Part shown: piece by piece, positions 1 to 8,357 of the stretch
Position numbering within the stretch: position 1 is the first letter of the stretch
Layout: every line of letters starts with the position of its first letter
Source of the DNA: Actinoalloteichus caeruleus DSM 43889
GTDB lineage: Bacteria > Actinomycetota > Actinomycetes > Mycobacteriales > Pseudonocardiaceae
Direction of reading: 5' to 3'
DNA: 64,000 nucleotides
NCBI RefSeq assembly: GCF_000429185.2
Contig: NZ_AUBJ02000001.1
Span: 62,001 to 126,000, forward strand
Position numbers and translations under genes: made by a program
The notes under the pieces: model-generated
Told to the model about the DNA's origin: nothing
Seen by the model: the letters and a program-made list of their open reading frames with translations, nothing else
The model's database searches: none

Positions 1-30
1 GAGGGGTAACCGGTCATCGAAAAGGGGCAA

Positions 31-1584
31 GTGATCGCGGGCCACTACCGTCTGCTGGAGCGGGTGGGCAGTGGCGCCATGGGCGTGGTCTGGCAGGCGC
101 ATGACGAGCGCCTGGACAGGATGGTCGCGATCAAGCAGCTGTTGCTCCGGCCGGAGCTGACCGCGCAGGAAACCGAGATGGCGCGGCGCCGCGCCATGCG
201 CGAGGCGCGGATCGCCGCCAGACTGCAACATCCCAACGCCATCGCCATCTTCGACGTCGCCGAGCACAACGGCGACCCGTGCCTGGTGATCGAGTTCCTG
301 GAGTCCAGGAGCCTGGCGGCGGTCCTCGACGACCGAGGGTCGCTGCCGCCGGAGGAGGTGGCCCTCATCGGCAGCCAGGTCGCGGCGGCCCTCGCCGCGG
401 CCCACGCCGCGGGCATCGTCCACCGGGACATCAAGCCTGGCAACATCCTGATCGACTACGGCGGCGTCGCCAAGATCACCGACTTCGGGATCTCCCGGGT
501 CGTCGGCGACGTCACCGTCACCCAGACCGGCATGGTGGCGGGAACGCCCGCCTACCTGGCTCCGGAGGTGGCCAGGGGGCAGGACCCGGCGCCCGCCTCC
601 GACGTGTTCGCGCTCGGCATCACCCTCTACCAGGCAGTGGAGGGACGCAGCCCGTACCCGGAGGCGCAGAACCAGAACCCGCTCGCGTTGCTGCACGCCG
701 TCGCCGCCGGCCGGCTCGACCCGCCCAGCGAGGCGGCCGGGCCGCTGACCTCGGTGCTGACCAGCCTCCTGCAGTCCGAGGCGATCGACCGGCCGACGAT
801 GCGCAAGGCGAGTGAGGCGCTCGCCGCGGTCGCCAAGGGCGGTGCCGCTCCCTGGATGCCGCAGTCGGTCGCGCCGGCGAAGGCGGCCGCCGCCCCGATC
901 CCGCCCGAGACGAAGGCGGAGAAGACCAGGGAGGCCCCCACCCCGATCCCCGCCGAGACCAGGGCGACGACCCGTCCCGGCGCGGCGGGTGGCTCCGCCG
1001 GTGGGGACGGCGGTGGTGTCAACGCGAAGGTGATGGTCATCGCGGCCGTGGTCGTGCTGGTCCTCGGCGGTGGTATCGCCGGGATCATCATGGTGAACAA
1101 CGCCACGGGCGACTCCGGGGAGAACGCGGCACCCTCCTCCAGCCAGAGCGCGGACGAGCCGGCGCCCGGTGAGGACGAGGAGGACGACGAGGGAGTCGTC
1201 CCCGACGCCGAGGAGCTGGAGGAGGACTTCGGCGACCCCATCGAGGAGGGCACCGAGACCTCCGCCACCGTCAACCAGTGGGGCAGCGTCGGCCCCTGGC
1301 TCCAGCCCTTCTTCGCCAGCCCGGGCAGCGACACGGCGTGGAACATGCTGACGCCGAGGGCGCAGGAGATGTACGGGGGCCGGGAGGGCTTCGCCCAGTA
1401 CTGGTCCGAGAACGCCACCGGGGGTTCCTACCAGGGAATCCACGGCGAGGGCGTGACGGGGGACAACGCCGGCCGGTTGTCGGTGACCCTCAACTACGTC
1501 GGGGGCGGCTCCGAGCGGGTGGTCGTCCGGGTCGTGCAGGTCGGCGGCCAGTACCGGATCGACTCCATCCCCGTCCCCCTCTGA
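31..1584 (+). CDS. Transmembrane serine/threonine protein kinase
   Basis: Eukaryotic-type Ser/Thr kinase of 517 residues. The cytoplasmic kinase domain spans about residues 6-265, with glycine loop GSGAMG, ATP-binding Lys35, catalytic HRD at 131-133, DFG at 151-153 and APE near 177-179. A Pro/Ala-rich linker leads to one membrane segment at about 331-352 (VMVIAAVVVLVLGGG), then an acidic stretch and an external domain of about 120 residues. No PASTA repeats are present, so the sensor is not of the PknB cell-wall type. The GTG start follows AAAAGGGG closely. The external part resembles the small lipoprotein-like tails of many actinomycete kinases; its ligand is unknown. The kinase call is very secure; the role is not. 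Confidence 0.95.
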   Translation: MIAGHYRLLERVGSGAMGVVWQAHDERLDRMVAIKQLLLRPELTAQETEMARRRAMREARIAARLQHPNAIAIFDVAEHNGDPCLVIEFLESRSLAAVLDDRGSLPPEEVALIGSQVAAALAAAHAAGIVHRDIKPGNILIDYGGVAKITDFGISRVVGDVTVTQTGMVAGTPAYLAPEVARGQDPAPASDVFALGITLYQAVEGRSPYPEAQNQNPLALLHAVAAGRLDPPSEAAGPLTSVLTSLLQSEAIDRPTMRKASEALAAVAKGGAAPWMPQSVAPAKAAAAPIPPETKAEKTREAPTPIPAETRATTRPGAAGGSAGGDGGGVNAKVMVIAAVVVLVLGGGIAGIIMVNNATGDSGENAAPSSSQSADEPAPGEDEEDDEGVVPDAEELEEDFGDPIEEGTETSATVNQWGSVGPWLQPFFASPGSDTAWNMLTPRAQEMYGGREGFAQYWSENATGGSYQGIHGEGVTGDNAGRLSVTLNYVGGGSERVVVRVVQVGGQYRIDSIPVPL

Positions 1585-1683
1585 GGTCGTCGCGCCCGGC
1601 GCCCCCGCCGGAGCGCCCTCCGAACCAGACCGGGTGCGCTGACCGCCGCCGCCCACGGGGTGAACGACGGCGGCCACCCGCTC

Positions 1684-2274
1684 TCAGCGCCGGCGGAAGC
1701 CCTCCGCGACCTCGACCAGGCGCGCGTGGTACGCCGACCACCACTCCGGAGAGCCGGCGGCGACGTCCTCCTTCCCCGGCAGCCGGCCCACGTCACCGTC
1801 GAGCAGCTCACGCACGACGTCCGCGTGACCCGCGTGCCGGTGGACCTCCGCCACCACGTGCGCCAGCACCTGGTGCAGGGTGACCGTCGCCTGGCCCGCC
1901 GGCCACCACGGCACGTGGCCCGGGGTGTCCAGGTCGCACTCGTGGATGGTGACGTCCGAGTGGGCCCGCACCCGGCCGTACCGGGAGACGACCTCCTCGC
2001 GGGACTCCGCCTCGGTCGCCCACATGTCGGCGTTCGGTTCCGCCTCGGGGCCGATCCAGTCCAGCTGTTCGGGGTAGGGGCGGCCGAAGGCGTACCCGAG
2101 GTAACCGATCTCCACGGACGTGACGTGTTTGACCAACCCGAGCAGGTTGGTCCCGGTCGGCGTCACCGGCCGGCGGGCGTCGTACTCGGACAGCCCCTCC
2201 AACTTCCAGAGCATCGTCTCCCGTGCCTCGTCGAGCAGACGGAGCAGATCGTGCTTCGCGTGGTCCGAGTTCAT
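1684..2274 (-). CDS. DinB-family / DUF664 protein
   Basis: 196-residue four-helix-bundle protein of the DinB/DUF664 family. Members often bind a metal through three histidines and some act as thiol-dependent S-transferases. The family look is seen in the N-terminal helix, which runs into LDEARETMLWKLEGLSEYDA, the histidine in LLGLVKHVTSVE, and the late HQVLAHVVAEVHRHAGHADV. The start is placed at the internal ATG (MNSDHAKHD) instead of 21 bases upstream. It lies 87 bases downstream of, and on the same strand as, a VOC-fold gene, and both probably share the promoter facing the sigma factor. Substrate unknown. Confidence 0.85.
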   Translation of the reverse strand: MNSDHAKHDLLRLLDEARETMLWKLEGLSEYDARRPVTPTGTNLLGLVKHVTSVEIGYLGYAFGRPYPEQLDWIGPEAEPNADMWATEAESREEVVSRYGRVRAHSDVTIHECDLDTPGHVPWWPAGQATVTLHQVLAHVVAEVHRHAGHADVVRELLDGDVGRLPGKEDVAAGSPEWWSAYHARLVEVAEGFRRR

Positions 2275-2361
2275 GTGGTCACCTTCCGGTTCCATTCGTG
2301 GTGCTCGGGGAGCGGGCGGGAGACGGGCCGCCTTCCGCCCGGTAGGGGAGGAGGGCCGGGC

Positions 2362-2721
2362 TCAGCCGCTCGACAGCCCGACGACGTGGCCATCCGGGTC
2401 GGAGAACGCGGCGATGCGGCCCTGCCCCGGTACGTCGACCGGTTCCAGGACCGGGGTCCCGCCCAGCCGCTCCGCCCTGGCCAGGGCCGAGTCGACGTCC
2501 GCCACCCGGAAGTAGACCGTGATCCCGGTGTACGGGCTGCCAGGGCCGGCCTGACCGATGCCTCCGACGGGGCCGTCGTCCTCACCGACGAGCGCGTAGC
2601 CGCCGTCGATCTCCCGGATCGGCCAGTCGAACATCTCCCGGTAGAAGCGCCGTGCGCGAGGAGCGTCGTGACTGGAGATGTCGAACCAGACCGGTGGTTC
2701 CGCGTGCTGCCCAGCTGTCAT
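2362..2721 (-). CDS. VOC (glyoxalase/bleomycin-resistance fold) protein
   Basis: 119-residue single-pair vicinal-oxygen-chelate protein. It opens with WFDISSHDAPRARRFYREMF and closes with IAAFSDPDGHVVGL, the usual beta-alpha-beta-beta-beta edges of a VOC module. The ATG of MTAGQHAEPP is preferred over an upstream start because that extension would overlap the divergent sigma-factor gene. Such proteins act on glyoxal adducts, antibiotics or small metabolites; no substrate can be read here. About 73 bases separate its start from the divergent ECF sigma-factor start, suggesting shared control. Confidence 0.88.
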   Translation of the reverse strand: MTAGQHAEPPVWFDISSHDAPRARRFYREMFDWPIREIDGGYALVGEDDGPVGGIGQAGPGSPYTGITVYFRVADVDSALARAERLGGTPVLEPVDVPGQGRIAAFSDPDGHVVGLSSG

Positions 2722-2794
2722 GTCGCTGCCCTCCGATGGCTTGGTGTGGTGGTTCCGGAAGGGAGACCGACGGCGTGCGGCAGAATCATCGGTC

Positions 2795-3859
2795 GTGACG
2801 CGCCCTCCCGGTCCCGGTTCGGTGACAAGCGCGCGGGAACCGGACCTGGTCCTCGCCCGGAACGGCGACCAGGACGCCTTCACCCGCCTCGTGCGGCCCC
2901 TGCGGCCCGAGCTCCACGCGCACTGCTACCGCCTGCTCGGCTCCACGCACGGCGCCGACGACGCGATCCAGGAGGCCATGCTGCGGGCCTGGCGGGGGCT
3001 GTCGCGTTTCGAGGAACGGGCGTCGCTGCGCTCCTGGCTCTACACGGTCACCACCCGCGCCTGCCTGGACCAGCTCGCCGGACGCCGACGCAGGGCGCTG
3101 CCGGTGGACCTCGGCCCGGCGAACACGAACGCGACACCGGGGTCGTCCGGTGCCGAGGTGGCCTGGCTGGAGCCCTACCCGCACGGCGTGCCGGAGGGTG
3201 TGGCCTCCGGACCCGAAGCCCGGTACGACCAGCGCGAGGCCGTGGAACTCGCCTTCGTCGCCGCGCTGCAGCACCTGCCGGGGAACCAACGGGCCGCGTT
3301 GCTGCTCGTGGAGGTGCTCGGCTACTCCGCCGCCGAGGTCGCGTCCATGATGGGCACCTCGACGGCTTCGGTGAACAGCGCCCTCCAGCGAGCGCGTCTC
3401 GCGGTGTCGACGAGGGTTCCCCCCGTCTCACAGTCGCGCACCCTGCGCGCCCTGGGTGACGGCGAGGTCCGGGAGATCGTCACCTCCTACGCCGAGGCGC
3501 TGGAACGGGGGGACGCTCGGGCGTTGGTGGCGCTGCTCACCGAGGACGTCACCTGGTCGATGCCCCCGCTGGAGGACTGGTACGCGGGCAGGGACGCGGT
3601 GATGGGTTTCGCCGTCCGGGTGCCGCTGTCGTCCTGCGGCTCGTGGCGCTACCGGAGGACGACGGCGAACGGGCAGCCGGCGGTGGCGTTCTACCTGCGG
3701 GAGGAGGAGGCGGTGGTCCACCGCGCCTGGTCCGTCACCGTGCTGTCCCTGCGTGGCGACCGCATCGCCGGTCTCACCTCGTTCCTGGGTGCCGAGCACT
3801 TCCCGCCGTTCGGGCTGCCACCCGTGTGGGAACCGCAAACGGAGGAGGCGACGACGTGA
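2795..3859 (+). CDS. ECF RNA polymerase sigma factor with SnoaL-like C-terminal domain
   Basis: 354-residue ECF sigma factor of the SigG/SigX5 type. Region 2 is seen in HCYRLLGSTHGADDAIQEAM and the tract that follows (SWLYTVTTRACLDQL). Region 4 is seen in the HTH tract LGYSAAEVASMMGTSTASVN. A SnoaL-like domain of about 120 residues follows (VREIVTSYAEALERGDARAL to the end). In this family the extra domain is thought to tune activity in place of a classical anti-sigma factor, and none is encoded nearby. The start is GTG at 2795; GTG at 2822 is an alternative. The divergent VOC and DinB genes are the likely targets, by inference. Confidence 0.9.
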   Translation: MTRPPGPGSVTSAREPDLVLARNGDQDAFTRLVRPLRPELHAHCYRLLGSTHGADDAIQEAMLRAWRGLSRFEERASLRSWLYTVTTRACLDQLAGRRRRALPVDLGPANTNATPGSSGAEVAWLEPYPHGVPEGVASGPEARYDQREAVELAFVAALQHLPGNQRAALLLVEVLGYSAAEVASMMGTSTASVNSALQRARLAVSTRVPPVSQSRTLRALGDGEVREIVTSYAEALERGDARALVALLTEDVTWSMPPLEDWYAGRDAVMGFAVRVPLSSCGSWRYRRTTANGQPAVAFYLREEEAVVHRAWSVTVLSLRGDRIAGLTSFLGAEHFPPFGLPPVWEPQTEEATT

Positions 3860-3898
3860 CCCCGAGCCCGCTGGCCCTTCCCGCGCCGTCGGCCGCCA

Positions 3899-3916
3899 CC
3901 GGGCCGGGCGGCCCGG
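3899..3916. terminator. Possible bidirectional stem-loop between convergent genes
   Basis: A 7-bp perfect inverted repeat (CCGGGCC/GGCCCGG, 4-base loop) lies between the stop of the sigma-factor gene and the stop of the convergent peptidase gene. There is no T tract, which is usual for high-GC actinomycetes. Such GC repeats also arise by chance here. Confidence 0.4.
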
Positions 3917-3919
3917 GTG

Positions 3920-5209
3920 TCACGGCAACGGCGTGTCCGCGTCGCGGATGACGTAGGCGATGCCCCCGGGCCCGCTGCCGCCCTCGCGTTGGGTGCGCAG
4001 CCAGACGGTGTTGAACTGGTCGCGGTCGTATACGCGGCGCACCGCCTCGTTGTCGGGGGAGGCCGGGTCGTTGACGATCACGTTCCCCTCGTCGTCGAAA
4101 CCGACGACGACGAACAGGTGGCCGTTCGTGCCGTACCCGGCGCCGTCCAACTCGTCCGCCCGGAACGACACGGAGGTGATGACGGGGATACCCGCCATGA
4201 TGTGCTCCTCCAACTCCGTGATGGATGCCAGCCGCGTGACGTGGGCGCGCAGGCCGAAGTGGGCCGCGTAGGCGGTGTTGAACGGCCAGTTCCCGGCGCC
4301 CGCGTAGTCGTGGTCGTAGGTGTGGCGGGCCGCGTGGGCCACCTGCGGGTCGACGTAGCCGTCCTCGATCCAGGACAGGTCCTCCTCGGAGGGCCCGACT
4401 CCCCAGTACTCGAGCAGCATCGTCGTGGAGGTCGGGCTGCACCAGACCTCGCCCCCGCCCCCGTACTCGGGGTACTTCCCCCGGTGCACGTTCTGCGAGT
4501 ACCGGGGCACCGCGAGTTCCGTCCCCCACGCGCCGGCGCCGGGGCCGGTGGGGACCTCCGACCGCGTGGGGACGTCGGACACCATCGCCCCCGCCATCAC
4601 CAGCTCGGGGGTGAGGTCGCTCCCCGCCTCCCGGTACAGCGTGACCCTCAGCTGGTAGCCGTCGAAGCGGGTCGCTCCGGCCGCGACGAGGGTGTCCACG
4701 TTGACGCGGGCGTGCGAGTCGGACTGCCCGGGCACCGTGGTGCGCAGGATGTGGCTGTCACCGGACGCCCAGTCGCCGAGGGAGTACCAGCCGGTGCGCC
4801 CGCCCTGTGCGGTGACGGCCCGCACCTCGACGCGCAGCCAGGTCCCGGCCGGCGTGACCGCGTTCCACGACGGGACCAGCTCGGTCGCCGCCAGGTCGTC
4901 CCGCCGTTCGGGGGATGTCCAGGTCGCGTACTCGTAGGTACGGGTGCCGCCGGGGCCGTCCCGGTCGACGGTTCCGACCGGTGTGCCCACGACGAGGGCG
5001 CCGCCGTCGGGAGCGGCCGTGGTCCCGTCCAGTTCGCCGCGCGTCAGGTCGGCCGCCGACCTCCACTCGTGGTAGGCGATGACCGGCTCCTGCCGGTTCC
5101 GGGACGCCTCCCCGGCCTGGGCCGGTGTGGCGGTGGGGGTGAGCAGGGTGAGTCCCACCAGGGCGGCGAGCCCCCGACGGCTCCGGCGTGAGAACGACGT
5201 TCCGGTCAC
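3920..5209 (-). CDS. Secreted C39-like cysteine peptidase family protein
   Basis: 429-residue exported protein. The signal peptide has an RRSRR basic start, a hydrophobic core and a probable cut after PAQA (residue 32). The middle part is a beta-rich region of unknown function. The C-terminal half has a papain-like C39_2 layout: Cys in GEVWCSPTSTTMLLEYWG at about residue 257, His in GTNGHLFVVVGF at about 364, and an Asp/Asn in NVIVNDPAS. The GTG at 5209 is chosen because GAGGAG lies five bases upstream; a GTG six bases earlier would sit on that site. The gene runs convergently to the sigma-factor gene. The target, perhaps cell-wall peptides or extracellular protein, is not evident. Confidence 0.85.
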   Translation of the reverse strand: MTGTSFSRRSRRGLAALVGLTLLTPTATPAQAGEASRNRQEPVIAYHEWRSAADLTRGELDGTTAAPDGGALVVGTPVGTVDRDGPGGTRTYEYATWTSPERRDDLAATELVPSWNAVTPAGTWLRVEVRAVTAQGGRTGWYSLGDWASGDSHILRTTVPGQSDSHARVNVDTLVAAGATRFDGYQLRVTLYREAGSDLTPELVMAGAMVSDVPTRSEVPTGPGAGAWGTELAVPRYSQNVHRGKYPEYGGGGEVWCSPTSTTMLLEYWGVGPSEEDLSWIEDGYVDPQVAHAARHTYDHDYAGAGNWPFNTAYAAHFGLRAHVTRLASITELEEHIMAGIPVITSVSFRADELDGAGYGTNGHLFVVVGFDDEGNVIVNDPASPDNEAVRRVYDRDQFNTVWLRTQREGGSGPGGIAYVIRDADTPLP

Positions 5210-5619
5210 GGGCACTCCTCGGGCGCGGGACGGGCAGGGACTGATGTGACCAGCTTTCAAGTTGTCCCGCTTCCCTGTAAATCCCGCAACCGGTGGGTCC
5301 CTGGACCAACGGTCCGCCGTCAGCGGGACGAGCGATCGGCGGACGGCGGTGACCACCACGGATCTCTCCGCCGCTCTTCGTCCTGGTTTCACCCGATAGT
5401 TTGTGTCCGATCGGATGAAGGTCCACGCTGGAGGGCCAACCCGACGGCGTATTGAAGCGGCTTCGGGCAGCCGGCACCCTGGATGCGGGGACCACCGGCC
5501 CGCGACGAGGGGAACGTCGGGGCCACGCGGGAACGTGGTGGCGCGCACGCCGCGCGGGGGCGAACCGTGGCGTGCCTCCGCCCGACGTTCGGAGAACGGG
5601 AAGAGACGGAGAGCTTCGA

Positions 5620-6210
5620 GTGACGAGCACTGAAGAGATGTTGCTGCACGCGGCAAATGTGGAGCGCCTGGTCGCGGCCGATCCCGACGTGCGGTTGGTC
5701 GACGTCCGGACCGCGTCGGAGTTCGAGACGGTGCGGGTTCCCGGAAGCCACAACCTTCCGCTCGACCTGCTCCGGCGGCACCGGGCCCAACTGCGGGACG
5801 TCCACGACGACCCCGTGGTGCTGATCTGCGCGACCGGCACCCGCGCGCGGCAGGCGCGCGGGCTGCTGGCGGAGGCGGGCCTGGGCAACGTCACGGTGCT
5901 CGACGGGGGGATCGGCGAGTGGACGGCCAACGGTCACGCCGTGACGCGTGGCCGGGCCCGGTGGGACCTGGAACGCCAGGTCCGGCTGACGGCGGGCAGC
6001 GTCGTGCTGGCGTCGGTGCTCGCGAGCCTGCGGTGGCCCCGCTGGCGCTGGCTGGCCGCCTTCGTCGGAGGCGGACTGGCCTTCGCCGGTCTCACGAACA
6101 CCTGCGGTCTCGCCCGGGTGTTGCGGCTCCTGCCCTACAACCGGGCGGGGGAGCCGGCACCGAGCCGGATCGGGGAGGTGCTGGGCGCGGGCCGTTCCGC
6201 ACGGAGTTGA
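5620..6210 (+). CDS. Rhodanese domain protein with DUF2892-type membrane tail
   Basis: 196-residue protein with an N-terminal rhodanese domain (residues about 1-110) and a two-helix membrane tail of DUF2892/YgaP type (about 120-170, ending GLARVLRLLPYNR). The active-site loop CATGTR starts at Cys70, so sulfurtransferase activity is plausible. YgaP-like proteins move sulfane sulfur at the membrane. The GTG start follows a GGAGA motif. It stands alone, convergent with the TRIC-type gene. Confidence 0.9.
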   Translation: MTSTEEMLLHAANVERLVAADPDVRLVDVRTASEFETVRVPGSHNLPLDLLRRHRAQLRDVHDDPVVLICATGTRARQARGLLAEAGLGNVTVLDGGIGEWTANGHAVTRGRARWDLERQVRLTAGSVVLASVLASLRWPRWRWLAAFVGGGLAFAGLTNTCGLARVLRLLPYNRAGEPAPSRIGEVLGAGRSARS

Positions 6211-6225
6211 TCCGCGAGCGGTGAC

Positions 6226-6248
6226 CCGGGCGGGCCCGGCTCGCCCGG
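6226..6248. terminator. Stem-loop between convergent genes
   Basis: Seven-base-pair inverted repeat CCGGGCG/CGCCCGG with a nine-base loop, 15 bases after the rhodanese stop and within the 137-bp gap to the convergent TRIC-type gene. It could stop transcription from either side. Confidence 0.45.
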
Positions 6249-6347
6249 TGTGGTGCGCGCGGCGGTGGGTGGTCGGGCGGCCCCGGATCGGGTGGTGGGT
6301 GGGTTTCCGGGAGGCGGCCCGCTCGACGTGGCGGTGGCCGACCGCCC

Positions 6348-7058
6348 CTACGAGCCCGGCGCGGGGGGAGGTCCCTCGGGCGGTCCGGAGCCCTCCGGCG
6401 GGCCCGCGCGACCCCCGCCCCACGTCCGGCCTCTCGGCGCGGTCCAACCCCGCCACTGGGACACCAGGCACAGCCCGGTGCCGAGCAGGAGCGCCGCCAG
6501 GACCCCGATCTCCCGGAGGCCCAGGCCGGCGAGGACGACCAACGCCCCGCTCGCGATCGCGGCGCACGTCGCGTACAGCGGACCGCCGCCGAAGATCCTG
6601 GGGATCTGACCGAGCATGATGTCCCGTGTCATCCCGCCGCCGACGGCGGTGATCGTGCCGAGCAGCACCGCCGGCAGCCAGCCCAGCCCCGCGTCGAGCG
6701 TCTTCCCGGCGCCGGCCGCCGCCCAACAGCCCACGGCGGCCGCGTCCACGACCGGGAACCCCCTCCGCCACAACACCCGGTGCTCGAACTGGAGGAGGAA
6801 CGCCACCAGCGCCCCGCCCAGCGCGGTCAGCAGGTAGGCGTAGTCGGTCAGGGCCACCGGGGTGCCCTGCTGGAGCAGGGTGTCCCTGATCAGACCACCA
6901 CCGAGACCGGACACGATCGCGAGGACCAGGAACCCGACCGCGTCGAAGTTCCGCGAGCGGGCCAACATCCCGCCGAGCACCGCGTTCGCGCCCACACCGA
7001 TCAGGTCGACCGTCCGGGTGAGCCCTTCGAGGGCGACGATCGAGGTGGTTCCGCTCAC
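6348..7058 (-). CDS. TRIC / UPF0126 family membrane channel protein
   Basis: 236-residue integral membrane protein with two repeats of three helices plus a last helix, as in prokaryotic TRIC (trimeric intracellular cation) channels, formerly UPF0126. The paired family motifs are visible: SGLGGGLIRDTLL in repeat one and AVGGGMTRDIMLG in repeat two. A short Gly/Pro-rich tail follows the last helix. Prokaryotic TRIC proteins conduct monovalent cations; some relatives are annotated as glycine transporters. No operon partner is apparent. Confidence 0.92.
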   Translation of the reverse strand: MSGTTSIVALEGLTRTVDLIGVGANAVLGGMLARSRNFDAVGFLVLAIVSGLGGGLIRDTLLQQGTPVALTDYAYLLTALGGALVAFLLQFEHRVLWRRGFPVVDAAAVGCWAAAGAGKTLDAGLGWLPAVLLGTITAVGGGMTRDIMLGQIPRIFGGGPLYATCAAIASGALVVLAGLGLREIGVLAALLLGTGLCLVSQWRGWTAPRGRTWGGGRAGPPEGSGPPEGPPPAPGS

Positions 7059-7492
7059 GTCTCGTCCGTTCTCCCCGCACCGTCACGATCGCCCCCACGA
7101 CCTGGACGACGCGGTGCGGTGGCAGGAGGGCTGTTGGCGCCCGCGAGTGTCCCACGGAGCGACCAGCCGGGAGGCGAGCGGTCGACTCGCCCGCGAGGCC
7201 GGGGAGGCACCCGCCCGGTCGGCGCGGCGCGCCCCGGGGCAGGAGCGTCCCAGAAGGACGCCGTTCCCCGTTACCTTTTCATTGCTCCTGGCCAGGAGCC
7301 GTGGTCCCCAGGTCCGGCATGACTCACGCCCCAGGCGAACCCATGATCCCATGGGCGGTGTCACCAGACCTGGTGGCATCGAGGGACCGCTGACAGGGGA
7401 CACGGCCACCACCACGGTCGGTCTCGTCGTCACGGGGGTGTCGGCGCTCGATGCCCGACCGGTGACCACCCACAACGAACGGCAGAACCCGC
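7059..7492. other. Non-coding stretch upstream of IS110 remnant
   Basis: 434 bases with no convincing coding frame. Part is probably the degraded left flank of the IS110-type element whose transposase start follows. No inverted repeats could be assigned. Confidence 0.4.
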
Positions 7493-7678
7493 ATGACCAG
7501 CAACGTCGGCGTGTTCCTCGGTCTCGACGTCGGGAAGGACTCCCGCCACGCCGTGGGCCTGGACTCGGCTGCACGACCGGCCACTACCCAACAACCCCAA
7601 CTCCGGGCCCTGTTCGACACACTTGCCGCCCACGGGCCGCTGCTGGTCGTGGGCGACCAGCCCGCAACAGACACCGCC
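7493..7678 (+). pseudogene. IS110-family transposase, N-terminal remnant
   Basis: The first about 60 codons match the start of IS110-type DEDD transposases: VFLGLDVGK, HAVGLD, then QLRALFDTLAAHGPLLVV and DQPAT. Similarity stops after DQPAT. Between GLD and QLRALF the reading jumps frame: the expected LHDRPLPN stretch is present in another frame at about 7569-7592, so two compensating indels have occurred. Only the first catalytic Asp residues remain; the C-terminal catalytic Ser region is gone. It is dead and sits directly upstream of the type VII-associated cassette. Confidence 0.8.
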
Positions 7679-7843
7679 CCTCCCGAAGGCTCGAATCCGC
7701 GGGCGTCACACATCCTGTGGAGGCTCCGCCCGGGTCCTCCCACAGGGCTGCGGCAGCTTGGTCGGTTTCCCCCCTGTCGGGACCGCCGACGCTGCTACCG
7801 TTCTGTTTGACCCGGCGGTGTCGCCGAGGGTCTGACGCGAGGG

Positions 7844-7886
7844 GGTGTGCGGGCCAGCGAGGCCCGAGCAGCCTCGGGCGCCCGCA
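7844..7886 (+). promoter_or_regulatory. Structured leader (nested stem-loop) before type VII-associated cassette
   Basis: A nine-base outer stem (TGTGCGGGC/GCCCGCACA) encloses a seven-base inner stem (GCCCGAG/CTCGGGC, loop CAGC), with a seven-base bulge on one arm. It ends 41 bases before the GTG of the first cassette gene. It may be a leader hairpin, an attenuator or a terminator for the upstream remnant. Confidence 0.5.
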
Positions 7887-7927
7887 CAGTGTGCTGTTGG
7901 TTGAGGATCTCCTGGGGAGGAACCGCC

Positions 7928-8341
7928 GTGAGCGGCAGTTACGAAGTGGACCCCGAGGCCCTGCCTCGGGCCATCGCGGAACTCAAGGAAGCACGGGAGG
8001 TTGTCGCGGAGTTGGAAGACCGGGGAATTGCCATCTCCGCGAAGCGCTCCACGCGGGGTGACGACGGCGTGAGCATGAACGCGGGAGATCAGCTCGCTCG
8101 GCTGGGGGGCGACCCAGGCGAAGGATCACTCGCCGCGACCGCAGCCAAGCTCCGTGCTGAGCTCGACAACACCATCTTTGCTTTCGAGGAAATGCTTCGG
8201 GAGTACCTGGAGCTCGAGCAGTCCGCCACGCTACCTGAGTACGACGGCGAGGTCAGCCAGGTCAGTCTGCCTCCGGACTACTGGGAACGACAGGCCCTGA
8301 ACAACGGTCGTCGATCCGGCGGCGACTACGTCGCCATCTGA
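7928..8341 (+). CDS. Small helical protein of type VII-associated cassette
   Basis: 137-residue soluble, largely helical protein of the PE/EspC/WXG100-like size class. It begins SGSYEVDPEALPRAIAELKE, has a second helix rich in Glu/Leu (AKLRAELDNTIFAFEEML), and ends in a Tyr/Trp-containing tail (PPDYWERQAL). The GTG start follows GGGGAGG at good spacing. It leads a run of four same-strand genes (DUF3558 lipoprotein, PPE/WXG-like Gly-rich protein, EspG-like protein), an arrangement seen in ESX-associated loci of actinomycetes. A secreted partner of the Gly-rich protein is the best guess; no enzymatic motif is visible. Confidence 0.75.
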   Translation: MSGSYEVDPEALPRAIAELKEAREVVAELEDRGIAISAKRSTRGDDGVSMNAGDQLARLGGDPGEGSLAATAAKLRAELDNTIFAFEEMLREYLELEQSATLPEYDGEVSQVSLPPDYWERQALNNGRRSGGDYVAI

Positions 8342-8357
8342 GGTAAGGAGAACTTTC

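Noticed and set aside
1660-3459. 599-codon plus-strand frame over the DinB and VOC genes
   Set aside because: Composition is that of antisense high-GC coding. The minus strand carries the recognisable DinB and VOC proteins.
7686-7702. tRNA T-loop-like CTCGAATCC
   Set aside because: No acceptor, D or anticodon arms are present around it.
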